A stretch of DNA of 64,000 nt from an uncultured Bacteroidota bacterium (lineage in GTDB: Bacteria > Bacteroidota > Bacteroidia > Bacteroidales > P3): positions 1-64,000 of the forward strand of contig CACXXO010000004.1 of NCBI GenBank assembly GCA_902771735.1, in the 5' to 3' direction. Positions 43,252-53,905 of the stretch are shown here, one piece after another. The stretch's first letter is position 1; each line of letters starts with the position of its first letter. The notes below the pieces were generated by a model that was given only the letters and a program-made list of their open reading frames with translations, had not been told where the DNA came from and did not search any database. A program made the translations under genes and the position numbers.

Positions 43252-44091
43252 ATGAAACCGATTATCGTTGGAACCGATTTTTCAGAAGGATCCTACATGG
43301 CACTGGAACTGGCCATCGACGTGGCTAACCGTTTCCAGAGCGACATTATCCTCATCTGGGCCCGCAGAGAGAAGCTCCTTTTCAGTGACGAGCAACTCGA
43401 CACCATGACCAATCTGGCCGAAGACAAGCTGCAGATGCTCTGCGACAAATACCAACCTGCCATGAAATATGGCAAGATGCGTTGGCAAATCACCAACGGC
43501 AAAGTGGCTCCCGCCCTCGCCACCACCGCCACACGCGAACTGGCCTCGATGATTATCATCGGCACCAATGGCGCCTCAGGTTTCGAGAAATACTGGATGG
43601 GGAGCCAGGCAGTGCGCATCGTGCAGGACTCTCCCTGTCCCGTGCTCACCGTTCGGCAGGGTTACGACTTCCACAAGAAGTTGGAGCGCATCGTGGTGCC
43701 CCTGCGTGTCAACGCCAATTCGCGCCAGAAAGTGCCACCCGCAGCCTCAATGGCCAAGATTTTCGACTCCGAGGTGCATATCCTCGCCCTTCTCGACCTG
43801 AAGGAAGAAGAGGGCACACTGAAAACCTATGTGCAGCAATCGATCGACTATCTGGAGAAAGAGGGTATCAAATATCAGGTTGAAACCCGCACATATTCCA
43901 ACTATTGCGATACGGTAATGGCCTACTGCGACGACATCAAGGCCGACCTCGTGGTCATCAACACCGAGCAAGACCGCATCATCAGCCAGATATTCCTCGG
44001 CACCAACGCCCAGCAGATTGTCCACCGCTCGCAGATTCCTGTACTCTGCATCCACCCGGCCGATTATATCAACGTCTCGGCAAAGATTTAA
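43252..44091 (+). CDS. Universal stress protein (two UspA domains)
   Basis: 279 residues built of two tandem Usp folds (about 1-145 and 150-277). The first has the IVGTDFSEGSY start and an IIIGTNGASGFEKYWMGS phosphate-loop region; the second ends with VVINTEQDRIISQIFLGT and IPVLCIHP. It may bind ATP and modulate survival under stress. Its stop is directly followed by the ATG of the flavoprotein gene (TAAATG). Confidence 0.9.
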   Translation: MKPIIVGTDFSEGSYMALELAIDVANRFQSDIILIWARREKLLFSDEQLDTMTNLAEDKLQMLCDKYQPAMKYGKMRWQITNGKVAPALATTATRELASMIIIGTNGASGFEKYWMGSQAVRIVQDSPCPVLTVRQGYDFHKKLERIVVPLRVNANSRQKVPPAASMAKIFDSEVHILALLDLKEEEGTLKTYVQQSIDYLEKEGIKYQVETRTYSNYCDTVMAYCDDIKADLVVINTEQDRIISQIFLGTNAQQIVHRSQIPVLCIHPADYINVSAKI

Positions 44092-45366
44092 ATGGATTAC
44101 GATGTCATTGTGGTAGGTGGCGGGGCGGCAGGACTGATGGCTGCCTGCACGGCGGCAGAACAAGGCCGCAAGGTGCTGCTCATTGAAAAGATGGACCAAG
44201 CGGGGCGCAAATTGCGCATCACCGGCAAGGGCCGTTGCAACCTCACCAACACCAACTCTCTGCGCGACACGCTGCCACACATAGGTTCTTCCACTGCCGG
44301 GACCACCAAGAAACCCGGTCAGACGGGCGGTGTGTGGTTGAGGAACGCCTATGGACGTTTTTTCGCCCCGGAGCTCATGGAGTGGTTCGAACAGCGCGGC
44401 GTGGAGCTGACGGTGGAGCGCGGTAACCGCGTCTACCCTGCCAGCGGCAAAGCCCTCGACATCTTCCTTGCCCTCATTGGCGAGCTGGAACAGAACCCCA
44501 ACGTCACCATCCGCAAGAACACCACAGTCAAAAGCATCGAGACCTTCGAGGGACAAGCCACCGCCGTCATCCTCGAGCGCGGCGAGCGTATCCCGTGTCG
44601 CCACATTATCCTCGCCACGGGAGGCCTCTCCTACCCCACCACAGGCTCTACCGGCGCCGGATACCGCATCTGCCGCGAGTTGGGTCACACCGTCGTTGAT
44701 CCCGTACCGTCGCTGGTGGCCCTCAAATGTCAGGAGAAAATCCCCGAAGAACTCGTCGGGTTTCAGCTGAAGAATGTCCAGCTCTCAATTCTCGATTCCC
44801 AATTCCCAATTTTCAATTCTGCCATCGGCGAGATGACCTTTGCCAACGACGGCCTTGCAGGTCCCATCGTTTTGAGCGCCAGCCGCATCGCCACACGGCC
44901 CCTGCAGGCGGGTCAGACCCTCACAGCGCGATTGGACCTCAAGCCCGGCCTCACCCTTGAGCAACTCGACAAACGCCTCCTATCCGACATCAACGCCAAC
45001 GGCACGCGCGTCTTCAACGATGCCCTGCGCCTGTGGCTGCCCGCCGAGCTGATACCGCTGGCACTGCCCCAATTACATATAGAATACTACAAACGCCTCC
45101 ACCAGCTCACCGGCGAGGAGCGCCGTCGCCTGCGCGACTGGCTCAAAGGGGTAAAATTCACACTGACCGGCACCCACGACTGGAACGAGGCCGTGGTCAC
45201 ACAAGGCGGTGTGTCGCTCGCCGAGGTAAACCCCAAGACCATGGAGAGTCGCCTCGTCAGCGGACTATATATCGTCGGAGAGCTCCTCGACCTCGACGCC
45301 GACACCGGTGGCTACAACCTCCAAATTGCCTTCTCCACTGCCCACGCCGCCGGCGAGGCGGTATAG
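44092..45366 (+). CDS. HI0933/BaiN-type FAD-dependent oxidoreductase
   Basis: 424-residue flavoprotein. The dinucleotide-binding start is VIVVGGGAAGLMAA; next come the family motifs GRKLRITGKGRCNLTN, LATGGLSYPTTGSTGAGY and the C-terminal TQGGVSLAEVNPKTMESR and GELLDLDADTGGYN. A repeat-encoded insert (SILDSQFPIFNS) sits between LKNVQL and AIGEMTFANDGLAGP, where homologues have a short turn. Substrate unknown; relatives include the bile-acid reductase BaiN. It abuts the universal stress protein gene. Confidence 0.91.
   Translation: MDYDVIVVGGGAAGLMAACTAAEQGRKVLLIEKMDQAGRKLRITGKGRCNLTNTNSLRDTLPHIGSSTAGTTKKPGQTGGVWLRNAYGRFFAPELMEWFEQRGVELTVERGNRVYPASGKALDIFLALIGELEQNPNVTIRKNTTVKSIETFEGQATAVILERGERIPCRHIILATGGLSYPTTGSTGAGYRICRELGHTVVDPVPSLVALKCQEKIPEELVGFQLKNVQLSILDSQFPIFNSAIGEMTFANDGLAGPIVLSASRIATRPLQAGQTLTARLDLKPGLTLEQLDKRLLSDINANGTRVFNDALRLWLPAELIPLALPQLHIEYYKRLHQLTGEERRRLRDWLKGVKFTLTGTHDWNEAVVTQGGVSLAEVNPKTMESRLVSGLYIVGELLDLDADTGGYNLQIAFSTAHAAGEAV
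44783..44820. repeat. Type 1 in-frame repeat inside the HI0933-type gene (reverse orientation)
   Basis: CTCAATTCTCGATTCCCAAT followed by TCCCAATTTTCAATTCT, encoding SILDSQFPIFNS. Relative to the gene it is the reverse complement of the miaB/plug pattern. Confidence 0.7.
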
Positions 45367-45430
45367 TTGCCCCTTGGTAGCCCATTTCAACGATGGAAGC
45401 CCAGCAAACCCACGGCAAGAAAGAACTTCG

Positions 45431-45470
45431 AAAGAAAAACAAATGGCCATCCTGATACAGGACGGCCATA
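45431..45470 (-). terminator. Intrinsic terminator of the ABC-F gene
   Basis: Minus strand: ATGGCCGTCCTG and CAGGATGGCCAT form an 11-12 bp stem with one mismatch, followed by TTGTTTTTCTTTC. Confidence 0.75.
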
Positions 45471-45497
45471 TTGATTATCCAAACGCCGTTATCGCTG

Positions 45498-47405
<1,908 letters not shown>

Positions 47406-47446
47406 TAAAAAAATGGTTAACAATTGGAGGTTAAAGGGAAAAGATT

Positions 47447-47483
47447 AAAGAGGTTGACACTTTTTTAATGCGTCAGCCTCTTT
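47447..47483 (-). terminator. Probable terminator after tonB
   Basis: Minus strand: AAAGAGGCTGAC and GTCAACCTCTTT (one mismatch) flank a T/A-rich loop and are followed by AATCTTTTCCC. The flanks are AT-rich, with repeat-like GTTAAAG units. It lies between tonB and the ABC-F gene. Confidence 0.5.
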
Positions 47484-47507
47484 AAACTTTAACTTTTACA
47501 CTTTAAC

Positions 47508-48194
47508 CTATCTGAGGTTGAAGTTGACAGGCAGGTTGAACTGCACACGGACAGCCTTGCCACGCTGCTTGCCGGGAGCCCACTTGGGCATGGACTTGAC
47601 GACGCGGAGAGCTTCGGCGCCACAACCACCTCCAATGTCGCGGAGAACCTTGGGGTTGGCGATGCTACCGTCCTTCTCCACCACGAAGGTGACATACACC
47701 TTGCCGGTGATGTTGTTTTCGCGGGCGAGCTGGGGGTACTTGATGTTCTGTGCAAGGTACTTGTACAGAGCCTCGGTGCCACCGGGGAACTCAGGCTCAT
47801 TCTCAACAACGGTGAAGATTTGAGTCTCGGTCTCATCTTCTTCTTCTTCGATCTGAACCTGAACAATGGCGATGTTCTTGGTATCGTCGGTCACCTCAGT
47901 GCTGAACGAGACTTCCTTCTCAATGTCCTTGTCGTCGGAGACCACTTCGATAATGGTAGTCACCTCGGGAGCCTCAGGAGGAGGAGGGGGTGGCGGTTCC
48001 TGAATGTCGGTCTGGATGATGAGTTCCTCAGGCTCATCCTGCACTTCGCGCTGGAAAGCTTCCGACGTATCTTTGTCGTAGGACTTCACGTTGAAGGCGA
48101 TGAGGGAAGCTGCGAGAATCACCACCAAGCCTATCTCCAGATAGAGACCTCTACGTTTTTCGAGGTCGGCTTTCGGATTTTTCTTGAGTTCCAT
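47508..48194 (-). CDS. tonB: TonB-like energy transducer
   Basis: 228 residues: cytoplasmic N-terminus (MELKKNPKADLEKRRGLYLE), one transmembrane helix (about 21-37), a proline-rich spacer (PPPPPPPEAPEV near residue 66), an acidic stretch, and a TonB C-terminal domain (about 133-228: NEPEFPGGTEALYKYLAQNI ... VQFNLPVNF). It couples the proton-motive force, via ExbBD, to outer-membrane transporters. No exbBD or SusC gene is adjacent. A 208-nt AT-rich gap upstream contains a TATTTTAG near-match to the -7 box. Confidence 0.92.
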   Translation of the reverse strand: MELKKNPKADLEKRRGLYLEIGLVVILAASLIAFNVKSYDKDTSEAFQREVQDEPEELIIQTDIQEPPPPPPPEAPEVTTIIEVVSDDKDIEKEVSFSTEVTDDTKNIAIVQVQIEEEEDETETQIFTVVENEPEFPGGTEALYKYLAQNIKYPQLARENNITGKVYVTFVVEKDGSIANPKVLRDIGGGCGAEALRVVKSMPKWAPGKQRGKAVRVQFNLPVNFNLR

Positions 48195-48402
48195 ATTATT
48201 GTTTTTTAATTGTTTATTGGCATTTCGGAGTTTTTTTTACCCCTTCTTTCGCACCGCTAAAATACAAAAAAAAATTGAATTACAAACATTTTTTTGTTAA
48301 TTTTTTTTCATTTTTCTTTTTTTAATAGCGGAAACATCCTTTTCTCCCGCTTCGTGTTCCGAACGCAATGAGTCCAGAAAAAATTTGGAAATTCCAAGTG
48401 AT

Positions 48403-51400
48403 TTATTTGATTCCCAAGACTTCCTGCGCCTGTGGGGAATCCGCGAGGGCCACTTGGCGGACAGAGACCTGCGGCAGCAGGAAGAGCAGCCAACCGCTGA
48501 CCTTGGGGTATCCCATGGAAGCAATGGCACGGCAGTATTTACTCACCTGCTCGTCATACAAGGCTCCCGCGTCGGCACCGGTCTTGAAGTCCACCACCCA
48601 TGTTTCGTCGGGGGCAAAGACCACCCGGTCGGGGCGCAACGGCTCGTCGCCGTCGGTGAGGTCGCACTCGTTCTTCACCTTGTAGGAGGGGTTGAAAAAA
48701 CGTGACGTATCAGGGTGCGACAGCACCTCGTGCACCAAGGCCGCGAGTTTTGCACTCTCCTCTTCCTCAATCTTTTCCGATTTAACAAAAGCCTCAATAT
48801 GCGACGCAACATTGTCGTCGGCGTGCATGATGGAGGCCAGCAGGGCATGGGCATGGATGCCGAAACGCACGCGCTCCTCGAGCAGCGGTGTCATGGCCTT
48901 CTCCGACTTGGAAGCGATGTTCGCCCGTTTCTCCCAATTGCCACAGTCAATCCGATGGACATAGACCTCCTCCGGCTGCTCCTCCTCGTCGTCATCGCTC
49001 TCCTTCTCCACTCGACGGAAATTCTTGTCGCCGATGTCCGTACGGTCGCCAAGGTAGTCTTTCAGCATGCCGGCGTAGGTCTTCTCCTTGCTGTCCTTGT
49101 CGGGCTCGGGACACACCACATAGAGCTGTTCCTCGGGACGCGTGAACGCTACATATAATATATTAAGGTTGTCGACAGCCGACGATTCGCGCTCGAGGTC
49201 GCGTTCGGCATCGAAGCGCGTCGAGGTGCTCTGGCTCAATGAGATATAGGCTGCAGGCAGCGGCTTTTCACAGGGGGCGAAGCCCTTGGCGGCGTCGACC
49301 CAAACCTCCCTGTTTTTCTGGCCTCCAGGGAAGAAGGCACAAATTACCACCCTCGCCTGCAAACCCTTGGCTTTGTGGATGGTCATCAGGCGCACGGCAT
49401 TGCCGCCGTCGACCGATGAGGCCGAGAGGTCGGCATGGTTGTCGAACCATTCGAGGAAGTCTCCTATCCCCTGTTGGTGGCGCGACGAGAAAGCGGCGGC
49501 TCGGTTGAGCAGCGACGAGGTGTAGGCCAAATCCTTGTCGTCGAGCCGCAAACGTTTCACAAGCGACTCCAAGCAGCCATAGAGGTCCATCGAGAGGAGT
49601 TCCCCGGTGTTGAAGTCGATACCGTCCCCAGCCAGGGTCTCCTGCAGGTCGACGGGGGCATCGGTGAGAAACGCCTCGTCATGGCAACTGCCGGTGACAC
49701 CCAGTGTGTTGAGACGATACAAGAGGTCGGCGGCAGCCACACGGTCGGCATTGTCGTACAGATAACGCAAGGCTGCCACTATCGCCATCACCGCCTGACT
49801 TTTACGCAAATAGAACGATTCGGCCGAATTCTGTTCCAAACCACTGTGTTCCAATAGATAGGAACCAACTGTAGCCAGCTCCCGTTTGGTACGGCTGAGA
49901 ATCATGATGTCGCGGGCCTGATAGCCGCAATCGTCGATCAAGTGATTGATTATCTCGAGGACCCGGGCGCAGATAGCCTCGGGATCTTTGGGGTCGACAA
50001 ACGAGATGCCTACATGACCCTTGGGTCGGTCGGCGCGGCCCTCGTCAAGTTTCTGGCGCAACTCCTCGCCACCCTCGTCGCAGTCGCCGTTGGGGCCGAG
50101 ATATATCTTGCGGGCAAGGTCGACATTGGCATAATAATGACGCACAAGCCACGAGAAGAAGTCGTTGTTGAATGTCACCACGTCGTCGGCCGTGCGGTAG
50201 TTCACCTCGAGGGGTTCCATGCGGTAATTGCCTGGCATCGAGAGCGTCTTTCCATGCTCCCCCATCCCTCTCACTTGGGGAAGGTCCACAAACTGTCGCA
50301 CATCGCCCTGACGGAAACGGTAGATGGCCTGCTTGCCGTCGCCCACCACCAAGGACTCCTGGCCCTCGGCCACGCCACCTTCCAGCAGCGGCACCAGATT
50401 CTGCCACTGCAGCACCGATGTGTCCTGGAATTCGTCAATCAGGAAATGATGGTAGCGCGCACCCAGACGCTCATAAACAAAAGGCATGGGTTCCTCGCGC
50501 ACCACTTTATTAATCAACCTGTTGAAATCAGAAAGATGCACCACCTCGTTATCCTCGGCGTAGGAACGCATCTGGCGGTTCAGCTCTCCCAGCAGGGCCA
50601 TGGGATAGAGTCTGCCGAGGAGCAGCCGGCAAGTGTTGTAGTCCACCATCGGTCCGTCAAGAAGCTCCTTGAGTTTGAAGTAGATGGCGCGCAACGGCTG
50701 TGCTATGGTCTCGGTTCCGGGGAAAGTGGTCTTCGACTTGCAAAGCAGGTCTCCATTGTAGTCGGCCGATTCGAAGACAGCCTCCACATAGCTATTGATT
50801 AACAACGACCTGTTATCACGCACACTGTCGCGGAAATGCTCCATACGCTGGAAAAAGGAATAGAATCCCGTCTTGCCGCGATTGCAGTTGTCCACACCCA
50901 TGCCGATGCTGTGCAGCAGTTCCATGGCCTCGGCACCAAGAGACTCCACTTGGCGTTCATAATCAGCGCAATAGTTCTTGTATTCGCTATGCATCTGCTT
51001 ATATTGGGCAAGCGAATAGCCATCCAACCTCTTCAGATAGGTGTCGGCTCCCTCGGAGAAAAGTTGCTTGGCAAGCTCTGTGAGCGACCACACGATGTCG
51101 AACCCCTTGCCATTCTCCATGTTGCTGACAGCAAAATGATTGACCATCTCGGTCAACGACTCATTGCCCTCGGTACCCACAAGCGACATCAATCCGCTGA
51201 CGGCGTGTTCAATGAGGTCGTCCTGCTCAATCATCACCTCGAAATTCACAGGCTGTTCCAAGTCGCGGGCGAAAGTGCGCACCACACGGTGCATGAAACT
51301 GTCGATAGTGCAGACCGAGAGGTCGCTGTAGCGATGGAGGATGGCGCTGCGCAAGTCGGTGGCCATGGAGCGCAAGTCGCTGTCGGTCAGCGCTGGAAGA

Positions 51401-51699
51401 TGCCTTGCGGCACGTTCTTCGTTGAGAGCGGGCAACAATTTGCATCCCATCTTCGACTTCTTCGGGTCGACACCATGGCGAATCATCGTCCCAAGCTCCT
51501 TCATAATCCTGGTTTTCATCTCGTTGGCAGCCTTGTTGGTAAAGGTGATGGCCAAGATGCCGCGGAAACGCTTCTGAACATTCCCGGGGCCTCCCGCCAT
51601 GGCCAACTTGAGATATTCCTTCACCAGGTTGAACGTCTTGCCCGAACCGGCAGCGGCCTTGCAGATAACAAACGGTCCCTTCTTTATGTTGTTTTCCAT
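48403..51699 (-). CDS. AddA/RecB-like UvrD-family helicase with PD-(D/E)XK nuclease domain
   Basis: 1098 residues. N-terminal SF1A helicase: Walker A AAAGSGKTFN (about 11-20), ITFTNKAANEM, LIDEFQDTSVLQW (motif II, about 420), LVVGDGKQAIYRFR (motif III), LMTIHKAKGLQARVV (motif V) and YVAFTRPEEQLYV (motif VI). C-terminal RecB-type nuclease with the WVVDFKTG active-site motif. Homologues act in double-strand-break end processing with an AddB-like partner, which is not adjacent. The ATG for MENNIKKGPFVICKAAAGSGKT is preferred over an upstream in-frame start. Confidence 0.92.
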   Translation of the reverse strand: MENNIKKGPFVICKAAAGSGKTFNLVKEYLKLAMAGGPGNVQKRFRGILAITFTNKAANEMKTRIMKELGTMIRHGVDPKKSKMGCKLLPALNEERAARHLPALTDSDLRSMATDLRSAILHRYSDLSVCTIDSFMHRVVRTFARDLEQPVNFEVMIEQDDLIEHAVSGLMSLVGTEGNESLTEMVNHFAVSNMENGKGFDIVWSLTELAKQLFSEGADTYLKRLDGYSLAQYKQMHSEYKNYCADYERQVESLGAEAMELLHSIGMGVDNCNRGKTGFYSFFQRMEHFRDSVRDNRSLLINSYVEAVFESADYNGDLLCKSKTTFPGTETIAQPLRAIYFKLKELLDGPMVDYNTCRLLLGRLYPMALLGELNRQMRSYAEDNEVVHLSDFNRLINKVVREEPMPFVYERLGARYHHFLIDEFQDTSVLQWQNLVPLLEGGVAEGQESLVVGDGKQAIYRFRQGDVRQFVDLPQVRGMGEHGKTLSMPGNYRMEPLEVNYRTADDVVTFNNDFFSWLVRHYYANVDLARKIYLGPNGDCDEGGEELRQKLDEGRADRPKGHVGISFVDPKDPEAICARVLEIINHLIDDCGYQARDIMILSRTKRELATVGSYLLEHSGLEQNSAESFYLRKSQAVMAIVAALRYLYDNADRVAAADLLYRLNTLGVTGSCHDEAFLTDAPVDLQETLAGDGIDFNTGELLSMDLYGCLESLVKRLRLDDKDLAYTSSLLNRAAAFSSRHQQGIGDFLEWFDNHADLSASSVDGGNAVRLMTIHKAKGLQARVVICAFFPGGQKNREVWVDAAKGFAPCEKPLPAAYISLSQSTSTRFDAERDLERESSAVDNLNILYVAFTRPEEQLYVVCPEPDKDSKEKTYAGMLKDYLGDRTDIGDKNFRRVEKESDDDEEEQPEEVYVHRIDCGNWEKRANIASKSEKAMTPLLEERVRFGIHAHALLASIMHADDNVASHIEAFVKSEKIEEEESAKLAALVHEVLSHPDTSRFFNPSYKVKNECDLTDGDEPLRPDRVVFAPDETWVVDFKTGADAGALYDEQVSKYCRAIASMGYPKVSGWLLFLLPQVSVRQVALADSPQAQEVLGIK

Positions 51700-51723
51700 C
51701 GTCAAAAACCCACTTTGGAGGTG

Positions 51724-51754
51724 CAAATTTACACCTTTTTTCCAATACCTCCAA
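51724..51754 (-). promoter_or_regulatory. Promoter of the AddA-like gene
   Basis: Minus strand: TTG (51752-51754), 20-nt gap, TAAATTTG (51724-51731); predicted leader about 20 nt. Confidence 0.75.
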
Positions 51755-51803
51755 ATCCACAACAGAAAACATTGTACCCCAAAGCGTTACACTACGTATC
51801 ACC

Positions 51804-51876
51804 GCCCTATCAACTCCCTACCAACTCCTACCCAAGTCCTACCGTGGTGGGAGTTGGTAGGGTGATGGTAGGGGGT
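51804..51876. repeat. Intergenic 11-bp-unit inverted repeat, copy E (variant)
   Basis: Left units CCTATCAACTC, CCTACCAACTC, CTACCCAAGTC; palindrome CCTACCGTGGTGGG; right units GGGAGTTGGTA, GGGTGATGGTA, GGGGGTT. Compared with copies A-C the units read AACTC/GAGTT instead of ATCTC/GAGAT. Followed later by AAAACGGAAT as in copy D. It lies between the divergent AddA-like gene and mutA in a 340-nt gap that otherwise holds their promoters. Confidence 0.8.
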
Positions 51877-51994
51877 TCGCAGGTCGGTGGTACGAAGCCG
51901 GCAGCTCCCCGGCGGCACGAGGTGTTCGGGAGAGGTGAAAACGGAATTAAAGGAGACAAAAGAGATTTTTTTATAGAATATTAAGATTTTTTCG

Positions 51995-52002
51995 TATATT
52001 TG
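51995..52002 (+). promoter_or_regulatory. -7 box of the mutA operon
   Basis: TATATTTG, about 38 nt before the mutA ATG, preceded by an A/T-rich stretch with no well-spaced TTG. Confidence 0.6.
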
Positions 52003-52039
52003 CATTTTATTAATAGAAACAAATAAACGATACAACATA

Positions 52040-53905
52040 ATGGAAGACAACAAATTGTTCAGCGAATTCCCGCCCGTCTCGACCGAGAAATGGGAAGAAG
52101 TCATCAACAAAGACCTCAAAGGAGCCGACTACGAGAAGAAACTCGTGTGGCGCACCATCGAAGGTTTCAAGGTGAAACCCTACTACCGTGCCGAAGACCT
52201 CGAAGGCCTCGAATACCTCGACAGCAACCCCGGCCAGATGCCCTTCACCCGCGGCAAACACACCGACAACAACGTGTGGGATGTGCGTCAGGACATCCGC
52301 AGCCACGACCTCAAGGAGGCCAACCGGGTGGCCCTCGATGCCGTGGAGCGCGGCGCCACCTCGCTGGGTTTCTGCGCCAAAGGCGTCAAGACCCTCGACG
52401 ACATGGCCACCCTCTTCAAAGGCATCTATATCAATGCTGTGAGCATCAACTTCATGTGCTCCGAGGACTACCTGCAGTTGCTAAAACTCTATGTCGAATA
52501 CGCTACCAAGCAGGGCGTCGACCCCAAAGAACTTTGCGGCTCGTGCGAGTTCGACCCCTTCCGCTATGCCCTGAAACACGGCAAGTTCCACCGTGGCGAA
52601 GAAGGCGACTTCGAGATGGCCAAACAGTTGGTGGAATACGCCCATGAGAACCTGCCCAAGTTCCGCGTGCTCACCGTCCACGGCAGCCTGCTCCACAACG
52701 CCGGCTCGAACATCGTGCAGGAACTCGGCTTCAGCCTTGCCGCCGCCAACGAACTCGTGGCCCGCCTCACCGACATGGGCGTGAAAGCCCACCGCGTGGC
52801 CAGCCGCATCGTCCTCAACGTGGGTATCGGCAGCACCTACTTCATGGAGATGGCCAAAATCCGTGCCGCCCGCCTGCTGTGGAGCAAGATTGTGGAACAG
52901 TACCAACCCGAGTGCGACTGCGCCTACAAGCTCTTCATCCACGCCACCACCAGCGAGTGGAACCAGTCGGTCTACGACCCCTATGTCAACATGCTGCGCT
53001 CGACCACCGAGGCCATGTCGGCCTGCATCGCCGGTGCCGACAGCATCTCGGTGCTGCCCTTCGACAACGCCTTCAAGGAGGCCGACGACTTCGGCTACCG
53101 CATCGCCCGCAACCAGCAGCTGCTCCTCAAGGAAGAGAGCTACCTCGACAAGATTGCCGACCCCGCCGCCGGCAGCTACTATATCGAAAACCTCACCGAC
53201 CAGATTGCCCGCGGCGCCTGGGACAACTTCCTCAAGATTGAGGAGATGGGTGGTTTCTGCAAGGCCATCCGCCAAGGCTATGTACAGGACGAGGTGGAGA
53301 AAACCGCCCACCAGCGCGACCTCGACATTGCCACCCGCAAGACCACAATCCTCGGCACCAACCAGTATCCCAACCTCCTCGAGAAGATGGGCGAAAAAGT
53401 GGGCGCCGGAGAGAAGCATTGTTGCTGCTGCTGCGAGAAAGGCGATGAAGTGCGCGTACTGAAAGCCTACCGTGGCGCCGAGCCCTTCGAGGCTCTCCGT
53501 CTGGCCACCGAGCGCAGCGGCAAACGTCCGCGCGTCTTCCTGCTGACCTACGGCAACCTCACCATGCGCAAGGCCCGTGCCGGCTTCGCCACCAACTTCT
53601 TCGGCGTGGCAGGCTACGAAATCATCGACAACCCCGGTTTCGCCAGTGCCGAGGAAGGCGCCAAGGCCGCCCTCGAGAGCAAGGCCGACATCGTGGTGCT
53701 CTGCTCGAGCGACGACGAATACGCCGAAATCACCGAACCCGCCTGCAAAGCCCTCAAAGGCAAGGTGAAGAGCCTCGTCCTCGCCGGATTCCCCAAAGAG
53801 ATGGTGGAGACCTACAAGGGCTACGGCATCGATGAGTTCATCCACGTGAAAACCAACGTCCTCGAATGCCTCACAGCCTTCCAGAAAATGTTCGGCATCA
53901 TCTAA
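52040..53905 (+). CDS. mutA: Methylmalonyl-CoA mutase small subunit
   Basis: 621 residues: a TIM-barrel acyl-CoA mutase N-terminal part (SEFPPVSTEKWEEVINKDLKGADYE; IHATTSEWNQSVYDPYVNMLR; DPAAGSYYIENLTDQIARGAW) and a degenerate C-terminal cobalamin-type Rossmann domain, as expected for the non-catalytic subunit of the propionate pathway. Length is normal. Two oddities: five consecutive cysteines (KHCCCCCEKG, about residue 457) in the linker between domains, and no mutB following, where the large subunit normally lies. The next gene, an LptF/G permease, starts inside its 3' end. Confidence 0.93.
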   Translation: MEDNKLFSEFPPVSTEKWEEVINKDLKGADYEKKLVWRTIEGFKVKPYYRAEDLEGLEYLDSNPGQMPFTRGKHTDNNVWDVRQDIRSHDLKEANRVALDAVERGATSLGFCAKGVKTLDDMATLFKGIYINAVSINFMCSEDYLQLLKLYVEYATKQGVDPKELCGSCEFDPFRYALKHGKFHRGEEGDFEMAKQLVEYAHENLPKFRVLTVHGSLLHNAGSNIVQELGFSLAAANELVARLTDMGVKAHRVASRIVLNVGIGSTYFMEMAKIRAARLLWSKIVEQYQPECDCAYKLFIHATTSEWNQSVYDPYVNMLRSTTEAMSACIAGADSISVLPFDNAFKEADDFGYRIARNQQLLLKEESYLDKIADPAAGSYYIENLTDQIARGAWDNFLKIEEMGGFCKAIRQGYVQDEVEKTAHQRDLDIATRKTTILGTNQYPNLLEKMGEKVGAGEKHCCCCCEKGDEVRVLKAYRGAEPFEALRLATERSGKRPRVFLLTYGNLTMRKARAGFATNFFGVAGYEIIDNPGFASAEEGAKAALESKADIVVLCSSDDEYAEITEPACKALKGKVKSLVLAGFPKEMVETYKGYGIDEFIHVKTNVLECLTAFQKMFGII

